From Rhizobium sp. G21 (GTDB taxonomy: Bacteria; Pseudomonadota; Alphaproteobacteria; Rhizobiales; Rhizobiaceae): a stretch of DNA of 64,000 bases. A model generated the notes under the pieces. That model ran no database searches and had not been told where the DNA came from. It was given only the letters and a program-made list of their open reading frames with translations. Shown here piece after piece: positions 9,210-18,932 of this stretch. Position 1 is the first letter of the stretch, and every line of letters starts with the position of its first letter. Location of the stretch: contig NZ_JACFXW010000001.1 in NCBI RefSeq assembly GCF_014158035.1, positions 2,108,001 through 2,172,000 of the forward strand, in the 5' to 3' direction. Position numbers and translations under genes: made by a program.

Positions 9210-9637
9210 TGCTGAAAGGGGTCGATCCCGTATTGAGTCCGGATCTGCTTTCGACGTTGCGCGCCATGGGACATGGCGACGAAATCGCTTTGGTGGATGG
9301 CAACTATCCCGGACTCGAACATGCGCGTCGGCTTGTCCGGGCCGATGGCCACGGCGTCATCCGCATCCTGGACGCCATTCTTTCGCTGATGCCGGTCGAT
9401 GATTTCGTCGATTGCGGCCTGTTCCGCGCCACCGTTCGCGGCGATCTCGAAGCGCTCGACCCCGTTCACGCCGAGATGATCGCGGTCTGCGCCCGATGGG
9501 AGCCGGAGAGGGTCGTGCTGCCGCTCGCTCCGCAGGACTTCTACGAACGGGTGCGCCGCGCCCATACGATCGTGCAGACATCCGAGCCGAGGCTCTACGG
9601 CAACATCATCCTCCGCAAGGGCGTGATCTACCCCTGA
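9209..9637 (+). CDS. RbsD/FucU family sugar mutarotase
   Basis: 142 residues, with the family's N-terminal GHGDEIALVDGNYP (His22, implicated in pyranose/anomer interconversion), and the C-terminal EPRLYGNIILRKGVI strand. These enzymes interconvert sugar anomers or ring forms (ribose pyranase, L-fucose mutarotase). The ATG overlaps the stop of the ROK regulator, so both are co-translated; the context suggests it prepares the sugar imported by FrcBCA. Exact substrate is not decidable from sequence; closer in size to FucU than RbsD. Confidence 0.88.
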   Translation: MLKGVDPVLSPDLLSTLRAMGHGDEIALVDGNYPGLEHARRLVRADGHGVIRILDAILSLMPVDDFVDCGLFRATVRGDLEALDPVHAEMIAVCARWEPERVVLPLAPQDFYERVRRAHTIVQTSEPRLYGNIILRKGVIYP

Positions 9638-10032
9638 TCGCGGACGGGCGGTCACGCCGACCTCACGGCAAGGTTACCGATTTTTAATCGGAGCCTTCCT
9701 TGAAAAGCCGCATTTCGAGACACAAATCAATGGCGTGGCGCTCATGACGAACGCCCGACAACCTGGTTGATTGGCTCGTCCCCCGCCTTGCCAGGTTCGA
9801 CGGACAAAGGCTCCTTCCCCCTCTCCGAGCCTTTGTCCGCCCCCTTTTTTTCCGGACATGCGCATTCCCTTTCGCCGCTCGCAGGCGAAAATCGGCCGGC
9901 CCCCGGCTTGCCGCGATTGAGAGGCCGCCTCCTTGAGCGACGCCCGAGCGCAAAACCCTCAATCGTCGGCCGCAAGCTCCGGGCAAGCCTCGAAAGTTAA
10001 CGTCGGTTAACGATTGATGGTGGGTCCGGACG
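9638..10032. other. Intergenic stretch, no convincing gene
   Basis: About 395 bases. I see no ORF with coding character. Near its end is a 7-base direct repeat gttaacg-tcg-gttaacg (9997-10013), just upstream of the next small gene and possibly part of its promoter. Confidence 0.5.
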
Positions 10033-10296
10033 ATGGAAATCAACACGAATGTCGGCGGCTATGGTCGAACGCCGCGCGCTTACGAACTGCCCACGAAGCA
10101 GGAAAGTTCGGCGGAGACTCTCGCCGGGAGGATCGACCGTCGCGACAACGCCCTCACCGGCAGCAACGCCGTGCTGAGCGCCAATCTGGCCAACGCCCTG
10201 TGGGCGGCGCAGGAAAACCGCCAGTCCGACGACGCTTCGCTCGCGTCCGCTTCCCGCAACGCCATCGAAAGCAGCTATTTCGAGTTCATGAACTGA
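10033..10296 (+). CDS. Small hypothetical protein
   Basis: 87 residues starting MEINTNVGGYGRTPRAYELP, hydrophilic, with a helical alanine/asparagine-rich C-terminal half. No recognised domain, signal peptide or membrane segment. No strong Shine-Dalgarno sequence precedes the ATG. Codon use looks host-like. A short hairpin (10351-10368) follows. Reality as a gene is likely but unproven. Confidence 0.55.
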   Translation: MEINTNVGGYGRTPRAYELPTKQESSAETLAGRIDRRDNALTGSNAVLSANLANALWAAQENRQSDDASLASASRNAIESSYFEFMN

Positions 10297-10416
10297 TGAG
10301 ACTGGGTCTCCGGACATCGGTCTGACGACGTGACGACTGATCCCGACAGTTGCGGCTCTTCAGCCGCACGTCCGTCTGCAGAAAACAAAACGAAGATGCG
10401 GATCTGACGAACCGCG

Positions 10417-10743
10417 CTATGTTTTATTCCCGGCGTCCTGATCCCTCACTTTCTCTTCGCCTTCGAACCTGACCTCACCGTCTGACCGCAATATGGGCTG
10501 GTCGCCGCCGCGAAGATCCGGCGCCGAGCGATGCCCTGCTTTATCCCGGCCCGCCTGGAAATTGACTCGCGCCAGTTCGTCGAGCCGTTCGGGATCCGAG
10601 CCGGATGCTACCGACGACGTCTCCTGCTCATAGCCGCCATGCGGATCGTTCGCGCTGCCTCCGCTGCGCCGCTGATGGGCGTCCCGATCGGACGCGCCGT
10701 TGACGATCGGCTCGGCTGAATGTTTGTCGTGATCACCGGTCAT
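10417..10743 (-). CDS. Small disordered hypothetical protein
   Basis: 108 residues, very hydrophilic and rich in D, E, G, R and S, with no hydrophobic core; predicted disordered. Its ATG overlaps the stop of the preceding gene (ATGA), so the two are translated together. No homologous family recognised. Confidence 0.55.
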   Translation of the reverse strand: MTGDHDKHSAEPIVNGASDRDAHQRRSGGSANDPHGGYEQETSSVASGSDPERLDELARVNFQAGRDKAGHRSAPDLRGGDQPILRSDGEVRFEGEEKVRDQDAGNKT

Positions 10744-11012
10744 GTCCGCTCTCCCTGGCCAAGTCGATTTTTCGGATCTGGCTCGCTGGCCGCTGGCTCC
10801 GGCGCGGGACCGAGGCGCGGCGGGCGGGTGGCTGCCTCATCGGCGGGCGCATCGTCGAGACCCTGGGGTGGAACGCCGGTCGGCGCGCCGCCGATGGGCA
10901 GTTGCGCGGCGTCGGGGTCGAGCGGAGCACCGAGGCCGGGATCGCGTTCGGTCTGCGCGCCGCCGCTGACGGGCGTGGCGGCGTCTTTGATGAGAGATTT
11001 GGGATCTGCCAT
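10740..11012 (-). CDS. Proline-rich small hypothetical protein
   Basis: 90 residues, MADPKSLIKDAATPVSGGAQ at the start, then low-complexity P/A/G/D-rich sequence; predicted unstructured. ATG at 11012 follows AAGGAGATAACC, a good ribosome site, which supports translation and rules out the upstream in-frame start. It is the first gene of a two-gene leftward unit lying downstream of a MarR gene on the same strand. Function unknown. Confidence 0.6.
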   Translation of the reverse strand: MADPKSLIKDAATPVSGGAQTERDPGLGAPLDPDAAQLPIGGAPTGVPPQGLDDAPADEAATRPPRLGPAPEPAASEPDPKNRLGQGERT

Positions 11013-11080
11013 GGTTATCTCCTTTGCTTCGAGGAGAAACGCGCCGCATCCCCGGCTGTTCCGGCATCGATGCGGATCCG

Positions 11081-11512
11081 TCAGGCCTTGTCGGAATTGG
11101 CGAGCGCCCAACGCATATATTCGAGCAGCAACTCCTTTTCGAAACGCCTGAACCCTTTGAAGAGCTCGGCGTCGGCCGCCAGCGCGGCGGCAACCGCCTC
11201 GCCTTGGATCTCACGGCCGCGCTCGGTAAGGAAATTCTGCGTGGCGCGCCGGTCGCTCGGGTGAACCTGCCGGCGGATCAATCCGTCGCGCTCCATGCGC
11301 TGCAACGTGTTGGCGAGCGTCGCCTGCTCGATCGTCAGTCGGTCGAGGATCTGCCTCTGGGTCAGGCCGTCTTCATCCCAGAGCGCGCAAAGCACCGGAA
11401 ACTGTCCGGGCGAGAAGCCCAATACGGCCGCCCTCTCCTGCAACGAACGCGAAAACGCCCGCGCCAGAAGGCTGGTCAGATAGGTTGCCGAGTCCGTCAG
11501 CTTGTAGTCCAT
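11081..11512 (-). CDS. MarR family transcriptional regulator
   Basis: 143 residues from MDYKLTDSATYLTSLLARAF. The winged helix region is clear: LTQRQILDRLTIEQATLANTLQRMERDGLIRR followed by the wing HPSDRRATQNFLTERG. MarR proteins are dimeric repressors often released by phenolic ligands. It stands apart from the rightward export gene; targets could include the MFS pump 1.5 kb away, but nothing in sequence proves this. Confidence 0.88.
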   Translation of the reverse strand: MDYKLTDSATYLTSLLARAFSRSLQERAAVLGFSPGQFPVLCALWDEDGLTQRQILDRLTIEQATLANTLQRMERDGLIRRQVHPSDRRATQNFLTERGREIQGEAVAAALAADAELFKGFRRFEKELLLEYMRWALANSDKA

Positions 11513-11799
11513 GACCGTCGCCGTGAGAGAGTGCCGCCCTCTTCTAGATGTTTGCGGCTGCGCGAGGCTTTCGCGCTGGCATATCGCATGCATATTGATC
11601 CGGGACAGCGAGCGCCGATCGCGGGCGCGCATCGTCGTCGAAAATATATCTTGAAATTGCAGCGCAACTCTCTACACTTATTCCGTGAGCGTGATGTCGA
11701 CGCCTGGTCGGGCAGCGCCCTTCGACGCGCATCCATGCCGCATTACTTTCATGATCTTCTAGCAGTTCTTTCAGTCAACTCGGTATCTGGAGCGCGGCC

Positions 11800-12986
11800 A
11801 TGTGGCTCTGCGTGCGTTTTCCGTCTGCGCTTTTTATGCTTTTGATCCCTCTGTTCGTTGCAAGTTGCGGCAAGTTGCCCGGTTCGGGGCCTTCCTACCG
11901 GCAAATCGACGCCCAGGCCTCCAACCCTGTCCGTGCGGCCGTTCGGACGCCTTACGTGCTGACGAACCTGTCGCTGGACCTCGCGGACCGCCTCAACCAC
12001 GCGCCTATGACCGCTTCCCGTGACGCGCCCCCAAGTCCCACAGCCCCGCAACAAACGCTCGGCGTCGGCGACCTCGTCGATGTGACGATCTTCGAATCGC
12101 AATCGGGGGCCTGTTCATTCCGGACGACGCCGGAAGCCGTCCCGGCAATTACATCACCCTCCCCCGACAGGCGGTCGATGGGCGCGGCTTGATCGTCGTG
12201 CCCTATGCAGGCGCGATCGTCGCCTCCGGGCGAACCGTTTCCGCCATCCAGCAGGATATCGAGACGAAGCTGTCGAACCGCGCCATCGAGCCGCAAGCCG
12301 TCGTCAGTCTCGTGGAAAGCCGCTCGAAACGGGTGTCCGTGCTCGGCGACGTCAGGCAGCCCGGCCGGCTCGATCTCAATCCCGCCGGCGAACGGGTTCT
12401 GGATCTGATCGCCCGCGCCGGAGGGGTGGATGGGCCGCAGCAAGAAGCCTGGGTCCGTATCGAGGGACATCGTCGTCATAGCGCGATGCGGCTCACAGAG
12501 TTGATCGACGAGCCGAACCGCAATGTCTTCGTCCGGCCCGGCGACGTCGTATCGGTCAGTCGCGACCGACGCAGCTATATCGTGCTCGGCGCGTCTTCGC
12601 AGCAGGGCCGGTTCGATTTCGCCGAGGACGCCCCGAGCCTGGGCGAAGCCATCGCCAGCGCGGGCGGCTTGCGCGACGACCGCGCCAATGCGGCCCGGAT
12701 CTTTCTCTATCGCGACATGACGAAGGACGAACTCGCCTCGGCCGGTCTCCCGACCGCATCCACCGGCGAGCGGACCGCAGCCATACTGCGCGTCGATCTC
12801 TCCGATCCCGCCATGCTGTTCGCCGCGCAACGGCTGGCTCTGCGCGACAAGGATGTCGTCTATATCGCCAATGCCGACGCCGTCGAGCTGCAGAAATTTC
12901 TGGCCATGGTCACGGGCTCGACCGCCACAGGATCCTCGGCGCTGTCCGACGCCGCCGACATCGACCGCTCGCTGCGACGGCTTTGA
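11800..12986 (+). CDS. Wza/ExoF-type polysaccharide export lipoprotein, one frameshift
   Basis: Outer-membrane polysaccharide export protein. The N terminus has a lipobox (FVASC, lipid-modified Cys at residue 23), then a Poly_export domain (LGVGDLVDVTIFES) and SLBB-like repeats (VSVLGDVRQPGRLDL; YIVLGASSQQGRFDF). The reading frame breaks at the G run 12105-12109; restoring one G gives SGGLFIPDDAGSRPGNYI and joins the 11800 and 12189 ORFs into about 396 residues. No tyrosine kinase or glycosyltransferase gene is adjacent, so the exported polymer is unknown. The G loss is probably a sequence error. Confidence 0.82.
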
Positions 12987-13071
12987 CGGCGGAGCCGGCC
13001 ATACCCTCGCGAGCCTTGACCTCACCGGTATTCCCCTGTCTTCTGCCGGCGCAGAAGAGAGGATTTCCGCC

Positions 13072-14673
13072 ATGAACGAAGCGATACGACCCGGCTCCGC
13101 CGGGACTGCGGAAGGCCGCGCCCATGAACGCCGCTGGATGGCGATGGCGGTGCTGCTGCTGGCCAGCTTCATGAATATGATCGACGTCACCATCGTCAAT
13201 GTCGCGCTGCCCAGCATGCGCGCCGACCTCGGCGCGACCGAAAGCGGCATCGAATGGGTGGTGGCCGGCTATATCCTGTCCTTCGCGCTCGGCCTGCTGC
13301 CCTTCGGACGCTACGGCGACATCATCGGCAAGAAGCGGATGTTCATGCTGGGCGTCGGCGGCTTCACGCTCGCCTCGGCGGTCTGCGGCATGGCCGCCAA
13401 TATCGAAATGCTGATTGCGGCCCGCATCATCCAGGGCGTCGGCGGCGCGGTGATGACGCCGCAGGTGCTGTCGATCGCCCAGGTGATGTTTCCGCCCAAA
13501 GAGCGGGCGATGGCCTTTTCGCTGTTCGGTCTCACCGCCGGCCTCGCCTCGGTGGCCGGGCCCGTCGCCGGCGGCTCGCTCATTCATGCCGATCTGTTCG
13601 ATCTCGGCTGGCGGCCGATCTTCCTCATCAATCTGCCGATCGGGGCGTTCGCGCTCTGGGCGGGAGCGAGGATCATTCCGGACATTCCCGGCAATCCCGG
13701 CCTGCGCAACGATTGGGGCGGCATCGCGCTGGCGGGCGCGGCCATACTATGCCTGATCTTTCCGCTCATCGAGGGTCGGGGCTTCGGCTGGCCGTTCTGG
13801 ATCTTCGTCGTGATGGCGTTCGCGCTTCCGCTCGCCGCCGCTTTCGTCTGGTGGGAAAAGCGACAGAATGCGACCGGCGCGGCCGAACTCGTGCCGCTCG
13901 GCCTGATGGCCAATCGCAATTTCGTCACGGCGTCGGTGGGCGCCATGGTGTTCTTCTCGGCGCTGCCCGGCTTCTTCTTCGTCCTGGCCGTCTTCCTGCA
14001 GAGCGGCTACGGGCTCGATCCTCTCTCCTCCGGCGTCACCACCATTCCCTTCCCCGTCGGCGTCTTGATCGCGTCGCTGATCTCGGGGCGATCGGGCGGA
14101 AAATTCGCGCGCAGCCGCATCATCCTCGGCGCCGCCTCGCTGATCGGGTCGATGACGCTTCTTCGAAGCGCGGTGGGAACGCTGGGCGACACGCTGGATC
14201 AGGCCAGTCTCATCCTGCCGCTGGCGCTGGGCGGACTGGGCACCGGCCTGGCCATTTCGCCCTTGTTCCAGACCGCGCTGGCAGGCGTGCCGCCGAAGGA
14301 TGCGGGCTCCGGTTCCGGCGCGCTGCAATCGATCCAGCAGATCGGCGGCGCCTTCGGCGTGGCGATCATCTCGCAGATCTTCTTCGCCGTGCTGGGCGGA
14401 AGCCTGGCGAGCGGCGCAGGCCAACACGCCGCCTATCGCGCCGCGCTTTCCACCGCCGTTCTCTACAACATCGCCTGTTATGGCGTCGTTTCTCTGCTCG
14501 CGCTGTTTCTCAAGGCTCCCCGCAAGGGCGCAGGGAGCCGGGCGGGCCGGCAGAACGACATGGGTGACGCCGGCCCGGAGGTCGACAGTTTCGATGGGAT
14601 ACGAGCCGGCCGATCCAGAGCATGGGACGCCTCGCGTCATCGGTATGTCTGCGGCAGTCTGTGCGAGAGATAG
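13072..14673 (+). CDS. DHA2 (EmrB/QacA-type) MFS efflux transporter
   Basis: 533 residues with about 14 hydrophobic segments, as in the drug:H+ antiporter-2 family. Motif A-like GRYGDIIGKKRMFMLG and motif C-like SVAGPVAGGSL are visible, along with MNMIDVTIVNVALPSM in helix 1. Start at 13072 is preceded by AGAAGAGAGG. The last 50 residues are polar, unlike the family, and overlap the convergent betI gene by 37 bases, so the natural stop may be earlier and masked by another base error. Substrate unknown. Confidence 0.88.
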   Translation: MNEAIRPGSAGTAEGRAHERRWMAMAVLLLASFMNMIDVTIVNVALPSMRADLGATESGIEWVVAGYILSFALGLLPFGRYGDIIGKKRMFMLGVGGFTLASAVCGMAANIEMLIAARIIQGVGGAVMTPQVLSIAQVMFPPKERAMAFSLFGLTAGLASVAGPVAGGSLIHADLFDLGWRPIFLINLPIGAFALWAGARIIPDIPGNPGLRNDWGGIALAGAAILCLIFPLIEGRGFGWPFWIFVVMAFALPLAAAFVWWEKRQNATGAAELVPLGLMANRNFVTASVGAMVFFSALPGFFFVLAVFLQSGYGLDPLSSGVTTIPFPVGVLIASLISGRSGGKFARSRIILGAASLIGSMTLLRSAVGTLGDTLDQASLILPLALGGLGTGLAISPLFQTALAGVPPKDAGSGSGALQSIQQIGGAFGVAIISQIFFAVLGGSLASGAGQHAAYRAALSTAVLYNIACYGVVSLLALFLKAPRKGAGSRAGRQNDMGDAGPEVDSFDGIRAGRSRAWDASRHRYVCGSLCER

Positions 14674-15218
14674 TCTCGCATCTGACGCAGCGCATCGTCC
14701 CGGTTCAAGCCATTCGATTGCAATCCCAGCCGCAGCCAGAGGCCATCGATCAATGCGGTGATGGCCAGCGCGACCTCCTCGCATTCATCCCTCGGAAGGA
14801 TGTCGGTCAGCGCCGACATCAGGTTCGAACGCATCCTCCCGTGGATGACTCGCTGAATGCGGGCCAATTGCGGCTCTCTCGGCACTTCCGCGCAGAGCGA
14901 GAGCCAGGCGTGACAGATGGAAGGTTGGAAAAAGCGCTCTTCGAAGTTTCCCTCGATGATGGCGTCGAGGCGCTGTCTCGGTGAGCGCGCCGCCGCCAGG
15001 CGCGCCGCCACCGCGTCCCTGAGTTCCGCATTGGCTTCACGCATGGCGTGCTCGAAAAGCTCCTGCTTGTTCGAGAAATAGTGCAGCACGATGCCTTTGG
15101 AGGCCCCCGCCTGAGCGGCGACCTTCTCCAGCGTCGCGCCGGCCATGCCCTCGCGCTTCAGAACCTCGAAGGCCGCGCGCCGCAGTTCTTTTTTTTCGAA
15201 TGTCGCTGATTTTGGCAA
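14637..15218 (-). CDS. betI: TetR family regulator BetI
   Basis: 193 residues with the BetI pattern: an N-terminal TetR helix-turn-helix (GMAGATLEKVAAQAGASKGI, VLHYFSNKQELFEHAMR) and the BetI C-terminal domain (ALITALIDGLWLRLGL). BetI is the choline-responsive repressor of glycine-betaine synthesis. It is divergent from the choline-binding protein gene, with a palindrome between them, which supports local choline control. betA/betB are not in the window. Confidence 0.88.
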   Translation of the reverse strand: MPKSATFEKKELRRAAFEVLKREGMAGATLEKVAAQAGASKGIVLHYFSNKQELFEHAMREANAELRDAVAARLAAARSPRQRLDAIIEGNFEERFFQPSICHAWLSLCAEVPREPQLARIQRVIHGRMRSNLMSALTDILPRDECEEVALAITALIDGLWLRLGLQSNGLNRDDALRQMRDYLSHRLPQTYR

Positions 15219-15277
15219 GGCGCATCACAGAATCCCTTTTGCGGCGACATTGACAATTTTCCCGGAAAGATCAATTG

Positions 15278-15293
15278 TTGACCACTGGGTCAA
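15278..15293. promoter_or_regulatory. Candidate BetI operator
   Basis: Perfect 6-base inverted repeat ttgacc-actg-ggtcaa in the 106-base gap between betI and choX, flanked by further TCAATT/CAATTTT repeats. Position fits a shared operator for both genes; binding not demonstrated. Confidence 0.55.
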
Positions 15294-15324
15294 TTTTCAT
15301 TCCAAATGGTCAAGAGGATTTCGC

Positions 15325-16263
15325 ATGCACCGGACGTTGAAGGCAGCATTGGGCGCGGCGGCGCTCGTCATGGTCGCAGAAACCGCTCTCTGCGCCGATC
15401 AGGAAAGTTGCAAGACGGTCCGGATGGGCGAGCCCGGCTGGAATGATCTCGCTTTCACGACCGGCGTCGGCGCCACGCTCTTGAAAGCGCTCGGCTATGA
15501 AGCCAACAGCAAGCTTCTCGGCATCGACGTGATCTATACGAGCCTGAAGGCGAAGGATCTCGATGTCTTCCTCGGCTATTGGGATCCCGCGATGATTTCC
15601 TATTTCAAGCCCTATGGCGAAGACGGATCGGTCGAAACCGTGAGGACCAATCTCGAAGGGGCGAAATACACGTTCGCAGTTCCAGACTATGTCTGGGAGG
15701 CCGGCGTGAAGGACTTCTCGGATCTTCACAAATTCGCCGACCAGTTCGACCGCAAGCTCTACGGCATAGAGCCCGGATCGAACCAACTGATGCTGGACGC
15801 CGTCAATGACAAATCGCTCGAGATCGGGGATTGGCAGGTGGTTGAATCCAGTGAACAGGGCATGCTGTCGGAAGTCGCCCGCAAGACGAGCGACAACTCG
15901 TTCATCGTCTTTCAGGCCTGGGCGCCGCATCCGATGAATACGGCGTTCGCCATCAAATATCTGACGGGCGGCGACAAGTTCTATGGTCCGAATTTCGGAG
16001 CGGCCACCGTCTCCACTCAGGTGCGCAAAGGTTACCTGCAGGAGTGCCCGAACATTGCGCGGCTTCTGAAAAATCTCGCTTTCGACATCGACTTCGAAAA
16101 CAAGGGAATGTCATTGCTCATGAACGACGGTTTGTCTCCGGAAGAAGCCGCGCTCAAGGCGATCAAGCAGGAGCCGCAAAGGCTGAAAGTCTGGCTCGAG
16201 GGCGTAACCACGTTCGACGGCCAGCCGGGTCTTGCGGCCGCGGAGGCGTCGTTGGGATTGTGA
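15325..16263 (+). CDS. choX: Choline ABC transporter substrate-binding protein
   Basis: 312 residues of the OpuAC/ChoX family. Sec signal peptide of about 22 residues (ending ETALCAD). The aromatic cage that binds the quaternary amine is recognisable: GEPGWNDLA, LGYWDP, VPDYVWEAG and FQAWAPHPMN. Start at 15325 has AAGAGGA upstream. The usual partners choW and choV (permease, ATPase) are absent; instead an alpha/beta hydrolase overlaps the stop. Either the permease is elsewhere or the operon was remodelled. Confidence 0.9.
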   Translation: MHRTLKAALGAAALVMVAETALCADQESCKTVRMGEPGWNDLAFTTGVGATLLKALGYEANSKLLGIDVIYTSLKAKDLDVFLGYWDPAMISYFKPYGEDGSVETVRTNLEGAKYTFAVPDYVWEAGVKDFSDLHKFADQFDRKLYGIEPGSNQLMLDAVNDKSLEIGDWQVVESSEQGMLSEVARKTSDNSFIVFQAWAPHPMNTAFAIKYLTGGDKFYGPNFGAATVSTQVRKGYLQECPNIARLLKNLAFDIDFENKGMSLLMNDGLSPEEAALKAIKQEPQRLKVWLEGVTTFDGQPGLAAAEASLGL

Positions 16264-17090
16264 CGCCCTCGCATGCCGACGCCTGGAACGCGCGCAAGCG
16301 GACGATCGACCTTCCGGCTGTCGGCCGCATGGCGTTCATCGACACAGGAGGAGCCGGTCCCACGCTTCTGCTTTTGCACGGCTTCTCCGACACCAGCCGA
16401 AGCTTTGCCTATCTCGAGCCGCTCCTTCGCGGGTATCGCCTGATCATGCCGGATATGCCGGGCCATGGCGGCTCGGCGCCGATGAACGAGATGCATGTCG
16501 CAGACTTCGCCACATCCATCGTTTCTCTCATGCATGGCATGGAGGTCACGCCCGCGGCGATCATTGGCCATTCGATGGGAGCGATGACGACCCTCGAAAT
16601 CGCCGGCCGCAGCTTCGATGGTCCGATCGTGTTGTTGTCGGCGAGCCTGAATCCCGGCTTCGGCGACGACAACGACGTCGCTCTCGCCATCCGGTCTCTA
16701 CGCGATCCGATCGATCCGGCCAGCGCGTTCTTGAGAGAATGGTATGCGTGTGCGTCACAGGTGAATGCGGAGTTCCTCGACACGATGCGGCGGGAAGCCG
16801 CCGCTATGCCGGCGAAGCTGTGGCGGGCGATCGCAGATGGATTTGAACAGACCGACCTGACCTCGACAGCCGCCAGGATTTCCAATCCGGCGCTTTCCAT
16901 CAGCGGCCTGTGCGACACGTTGTTCGGTCGCTCTCACCGCCAAGACCTTTCCGAAACGCTGCGCTCGGCGGAATTCGTGGCGCTGGCGGAGGTCGGGCAT
17001 AATCCGCATTGGGAAGCCCCGGATGTTGTCGCCGGGCGCATTCTCTCTTTCTTGCGCGAGCATGGCGTGGCGAACACGATCGACGCATGA
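16260..17090 (+). CDS. Alpha/beta-fold hydrolase
   Basis: 276 residues. Oxyanion-hole motif LLLHGFSDTSRSF, nucleophile elbow GHSMGAM and C-terminal His in EVGHNPHWEAP give a complete catalytic triad pattern. I chose the GTG at 16260, which overlaps the choX stop (GTGA) and implies translational coupling; the longer in-frame ORF would run through choX. Coupling to a choline-binding protein suggests that it may release choline or a related amine from an ester, but this is inference. Confidence 0.82.
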   Translation: MTPSHADAWNARKRTIDLPAVGRMAFIDTGGAGPTLLLLHGFSDTSRSFAYLEPLLRGYRLIMPDMPGHGGSAPMNEMHVADFATSIVSLMHGMEVTPAAIIGHSMGAMTTLEIAGRSFDGPIVLLSASLNPGFGDDNDVALAIRSLRDPIDPASAFLREWYACASQVNAEFLDTMRREAAAMPAKLWRAIADGFEQTDLTSTAARISNPALSISGLCDTLFGRSHRQDLSETLRSAEFVALAEVGHNPHWEAPDVVAGRILSFLREHGVANTIDA

Positions 17091-17117
17091 CGCGGCGCCG
17101 GCCACCGCGCGTCGCCG

Positions 17118-17852
17118 TCACTTTGCGGGGGTGAACTTGAACTTCGTGACGATCGCCTCGACCGGCTTGCCGTCGCTGGGCGGCTTGCCACGGAAGCCCC
17201 AGAGATTGAAGAAGATCGACATGGGTTTGGAGCCGATGCGGTCTTGATGATCGGTCGGCGCATAGCGCCAGCTCACCGTCTTCAGCGCGTCGCCGTCGCT
17301 ATCGAGCAGCACGGAGGTGTAATCCACCGACTTGCGGCTCCAGACGAAGACGTGACGACTGCGGGAAACGCCGCGCGGCCAGGAAAAACTCTTGCCGGTC
17401 TGCTTGAGATCGTCCTTGGCGGGCCAGACCGTGAAGTTGAGCGGCTTGTTGGCGCGGTCGCCCCAGCGGGCGAATTCCACGTCGATCTCATTGGTGGTGT
17501 CGGGGCCGACCTCGGCGGAGGGGTAATTGAAGAAGCCGAACACGACATTCTTGTCCTGGCCGCCAATATCGCCCTCCCACTCCATTTCATAGGTTCCATA
17601 ACCGAAGCGGCTGACGCTCTGGATTTCGCCTGATGTCCAGCGTCCTTCGTCATCCCTGGACAATCGCAGATGCAGCCGGCCCTGGCCGTCGACCCTGGCC
17701 TGGCTCGCCGCCCAGCGGTTGGGACCGGGGCCGAGGCCCTCGCCGATCTTGACGGTAAAATCATAGCCCGAAAAGCGGATGCGCTTGGCGGCTTCCACGG
17801 GCGTCGCCGCCAAAGCGGCAAGAAGGCAGGCGGCGAGAACGAGGCGCTTCAT
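17118..17852 (-). CDS. Secreted GH16 family glycoside hydrolase
   Basis: 244 residues with a signal peptide (cleavage near PVEA-AKR, residue 22). The GH16 active-site block NEIDVEF (two catalytic glutamates around an aspartate) is present at about residues 122-128, with conserved strands FGYGTYEMEWEGD and VFVWSRKSVDY. The family cleaves beta-1,3/1,4-glucans and related polysaccharides; substrate is not decidable here. Downstream of argB on the same strand but separated by a hairpin. Confidence 0.85.
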   Translation of the reverse strand: MKRLVLAACLLAALAATPVEAAKRIRFSGYDFTVKIGEGLGPGPNRWAASQARVDGQGRLHLRLSRDDEGRWTSGEIQSVSRFGYGTYEMEWEGDIGGQDKNVVFGFFNYPSAEVGPDTTNEIDVEFARWGDRANKPLNFTVWPAKDDLKQTGKSFSWPRGVSRSRHVFVWSRKSVDYTSVLLDSDGDALKTVSWRYAPTDHQDRIGSKPMSIFFNLWGFRGKPPSDGKPVEAIVTKFKFTPAK

Positions 17853-17861
17853 GACGTAACT

Positions 17862-17884
17862 CCAGCGGCGGAACCCGCCGCTGG
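17862..17884 (-). terminator. Hairpin between argB and the GH16 gene
   Basis: Perfect 10-base stem (ccagcggcgg / ccgccgctgg) with a 3-base loop, 29 bases past the argB stop. No T tract follows on the minus strand, so termination is likely weak or the hairpin is an RNA-stability element. Confidence 0.5.
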
Positions 17885-17912
17885 ATAGCGCAGCTCGCTG
17901 AAGCGAGGCTGA

Positions 17913-18800
17913 TCAGGGCACCAGCAGCGTGCCGGCGCCGGTCTCCGTGAACAGTTCGAGCAGCACCGAATGCGCCGTCTTGCCGTTGAGGATGACCACG
18001 CCCTGCACGCCGGCCTGGATGGCTTCGATGCAGGTTTCGACCTTGGGGATCATGCCGCCGGAAATCGTGCCGTCCTCGATCAGCGCATGCGCCTCGGCGA
18101 CCGACAATTCCTTGATGAGATTGCCGTTCTTGTCGAGCACGCCCGGAACGTCGGTGAGGAACAGCAGGCGCGAGGCGTTGAGCGCGCCGGCGATCGCGCC
18201 GGCGAAGGTGTCGGCGTTGATATTGTAGGTCGCGCCGTCGCGGCCAGGCGCGACGGGGGCGATGACCGGGATCATTTCCGAGCGTGCGAGAAGGTCGAGC
18301 AGCGTGCGGTCGACTTCGACCACTTCGCCGACGAAGCCGAGATCGAGGATGCGTTCGATATTGCTGTCCGGGTCCTTGACCTTCTTCTGCGCCTTTTCGG
18401 CGAAGACCATGTTGCCGTCCTTGCCGCAAAGGCCGATCGCCCATTCGCCGGTCTGGTTGATCAGCGCAACGATTTCCTTGTTGATCGAGCCGGCCAGCAC
18501 CATTTCGACGATCTCGACCGTCTTCTGGTCGGTCACGCGCAGACCGTTCTCGAAGCGGGATTCGATGCCCATCTTGGCGAGCATCGCGCCGATCTGCGGG
18601 CCGCCGCCATGCACGACGATCGGATTGACGCCGGATTGCTTGAGAAGCGCGATATCGGCCGCGAAAGCCTTGCCCAGTTCCGGATTGCCCATGGCGTGGC
18701 CGCCATATTTCACCACGATGGTCTTGTTCTCGTAGCGCTGCATGAAGGGCAGCGCCTGGACCAGGAGCCGCGCCTGGATCTCGCTTTCGGTGTGGGACAT
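17913..18800 (-). CDS. argB: Acetylglutamate kinase
   Basis: 295 residues, normal length. Phosphorylates N-acetylglutamate in arginine synthesis. Motifs: KYGGHAMGN (nucleotide-binding lysine), VHGGGPQIG (substrate binding), [15 protein letters not shown], and SGGMIPKVE near the C terminus. In many rhizobia argB follows ysxC; here fasciclin, EAL and sigma genes lie between them. Confidence 0.97.
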   Translation of the reverse strand: MSHTESEIQARLLVQALPFMQRYENKTIVVKYGGHAMGNPELGKAFAADIALLKQSGVNPIVVHGGGPQIGAMLAKMGIESRFENGLRVTDQKTVEIVEMVLAGSINKEIVALINQTGEWAIGLCGKDGNMVFAEKAQKKVKDPDSNIERILDLGFVGEVVEVDRTLLDLLARSEMIPVIAPVAPGRDGATYNINADTFAGAIAGALNASRLLFLTDVPGVLDKNGNLIKELSVAEAHALIEDGTISGGMIPKVETCIEAIQAGVQGVVILNGKTAHSVLLELFTETGAGTLLVP

Positions 18801-18932
18801 GAAAGGCCTCGCATGGACTGAAATCGAGCCTCTTTAGCCCAACTTCGTGACAGATGGAATGATCCGTCTCCGGCATGAAGGCGTAATTTCGTCAGGCGTC
18901 GCGCGGGGGAGGCGCATCCTGCTCACCATCGA

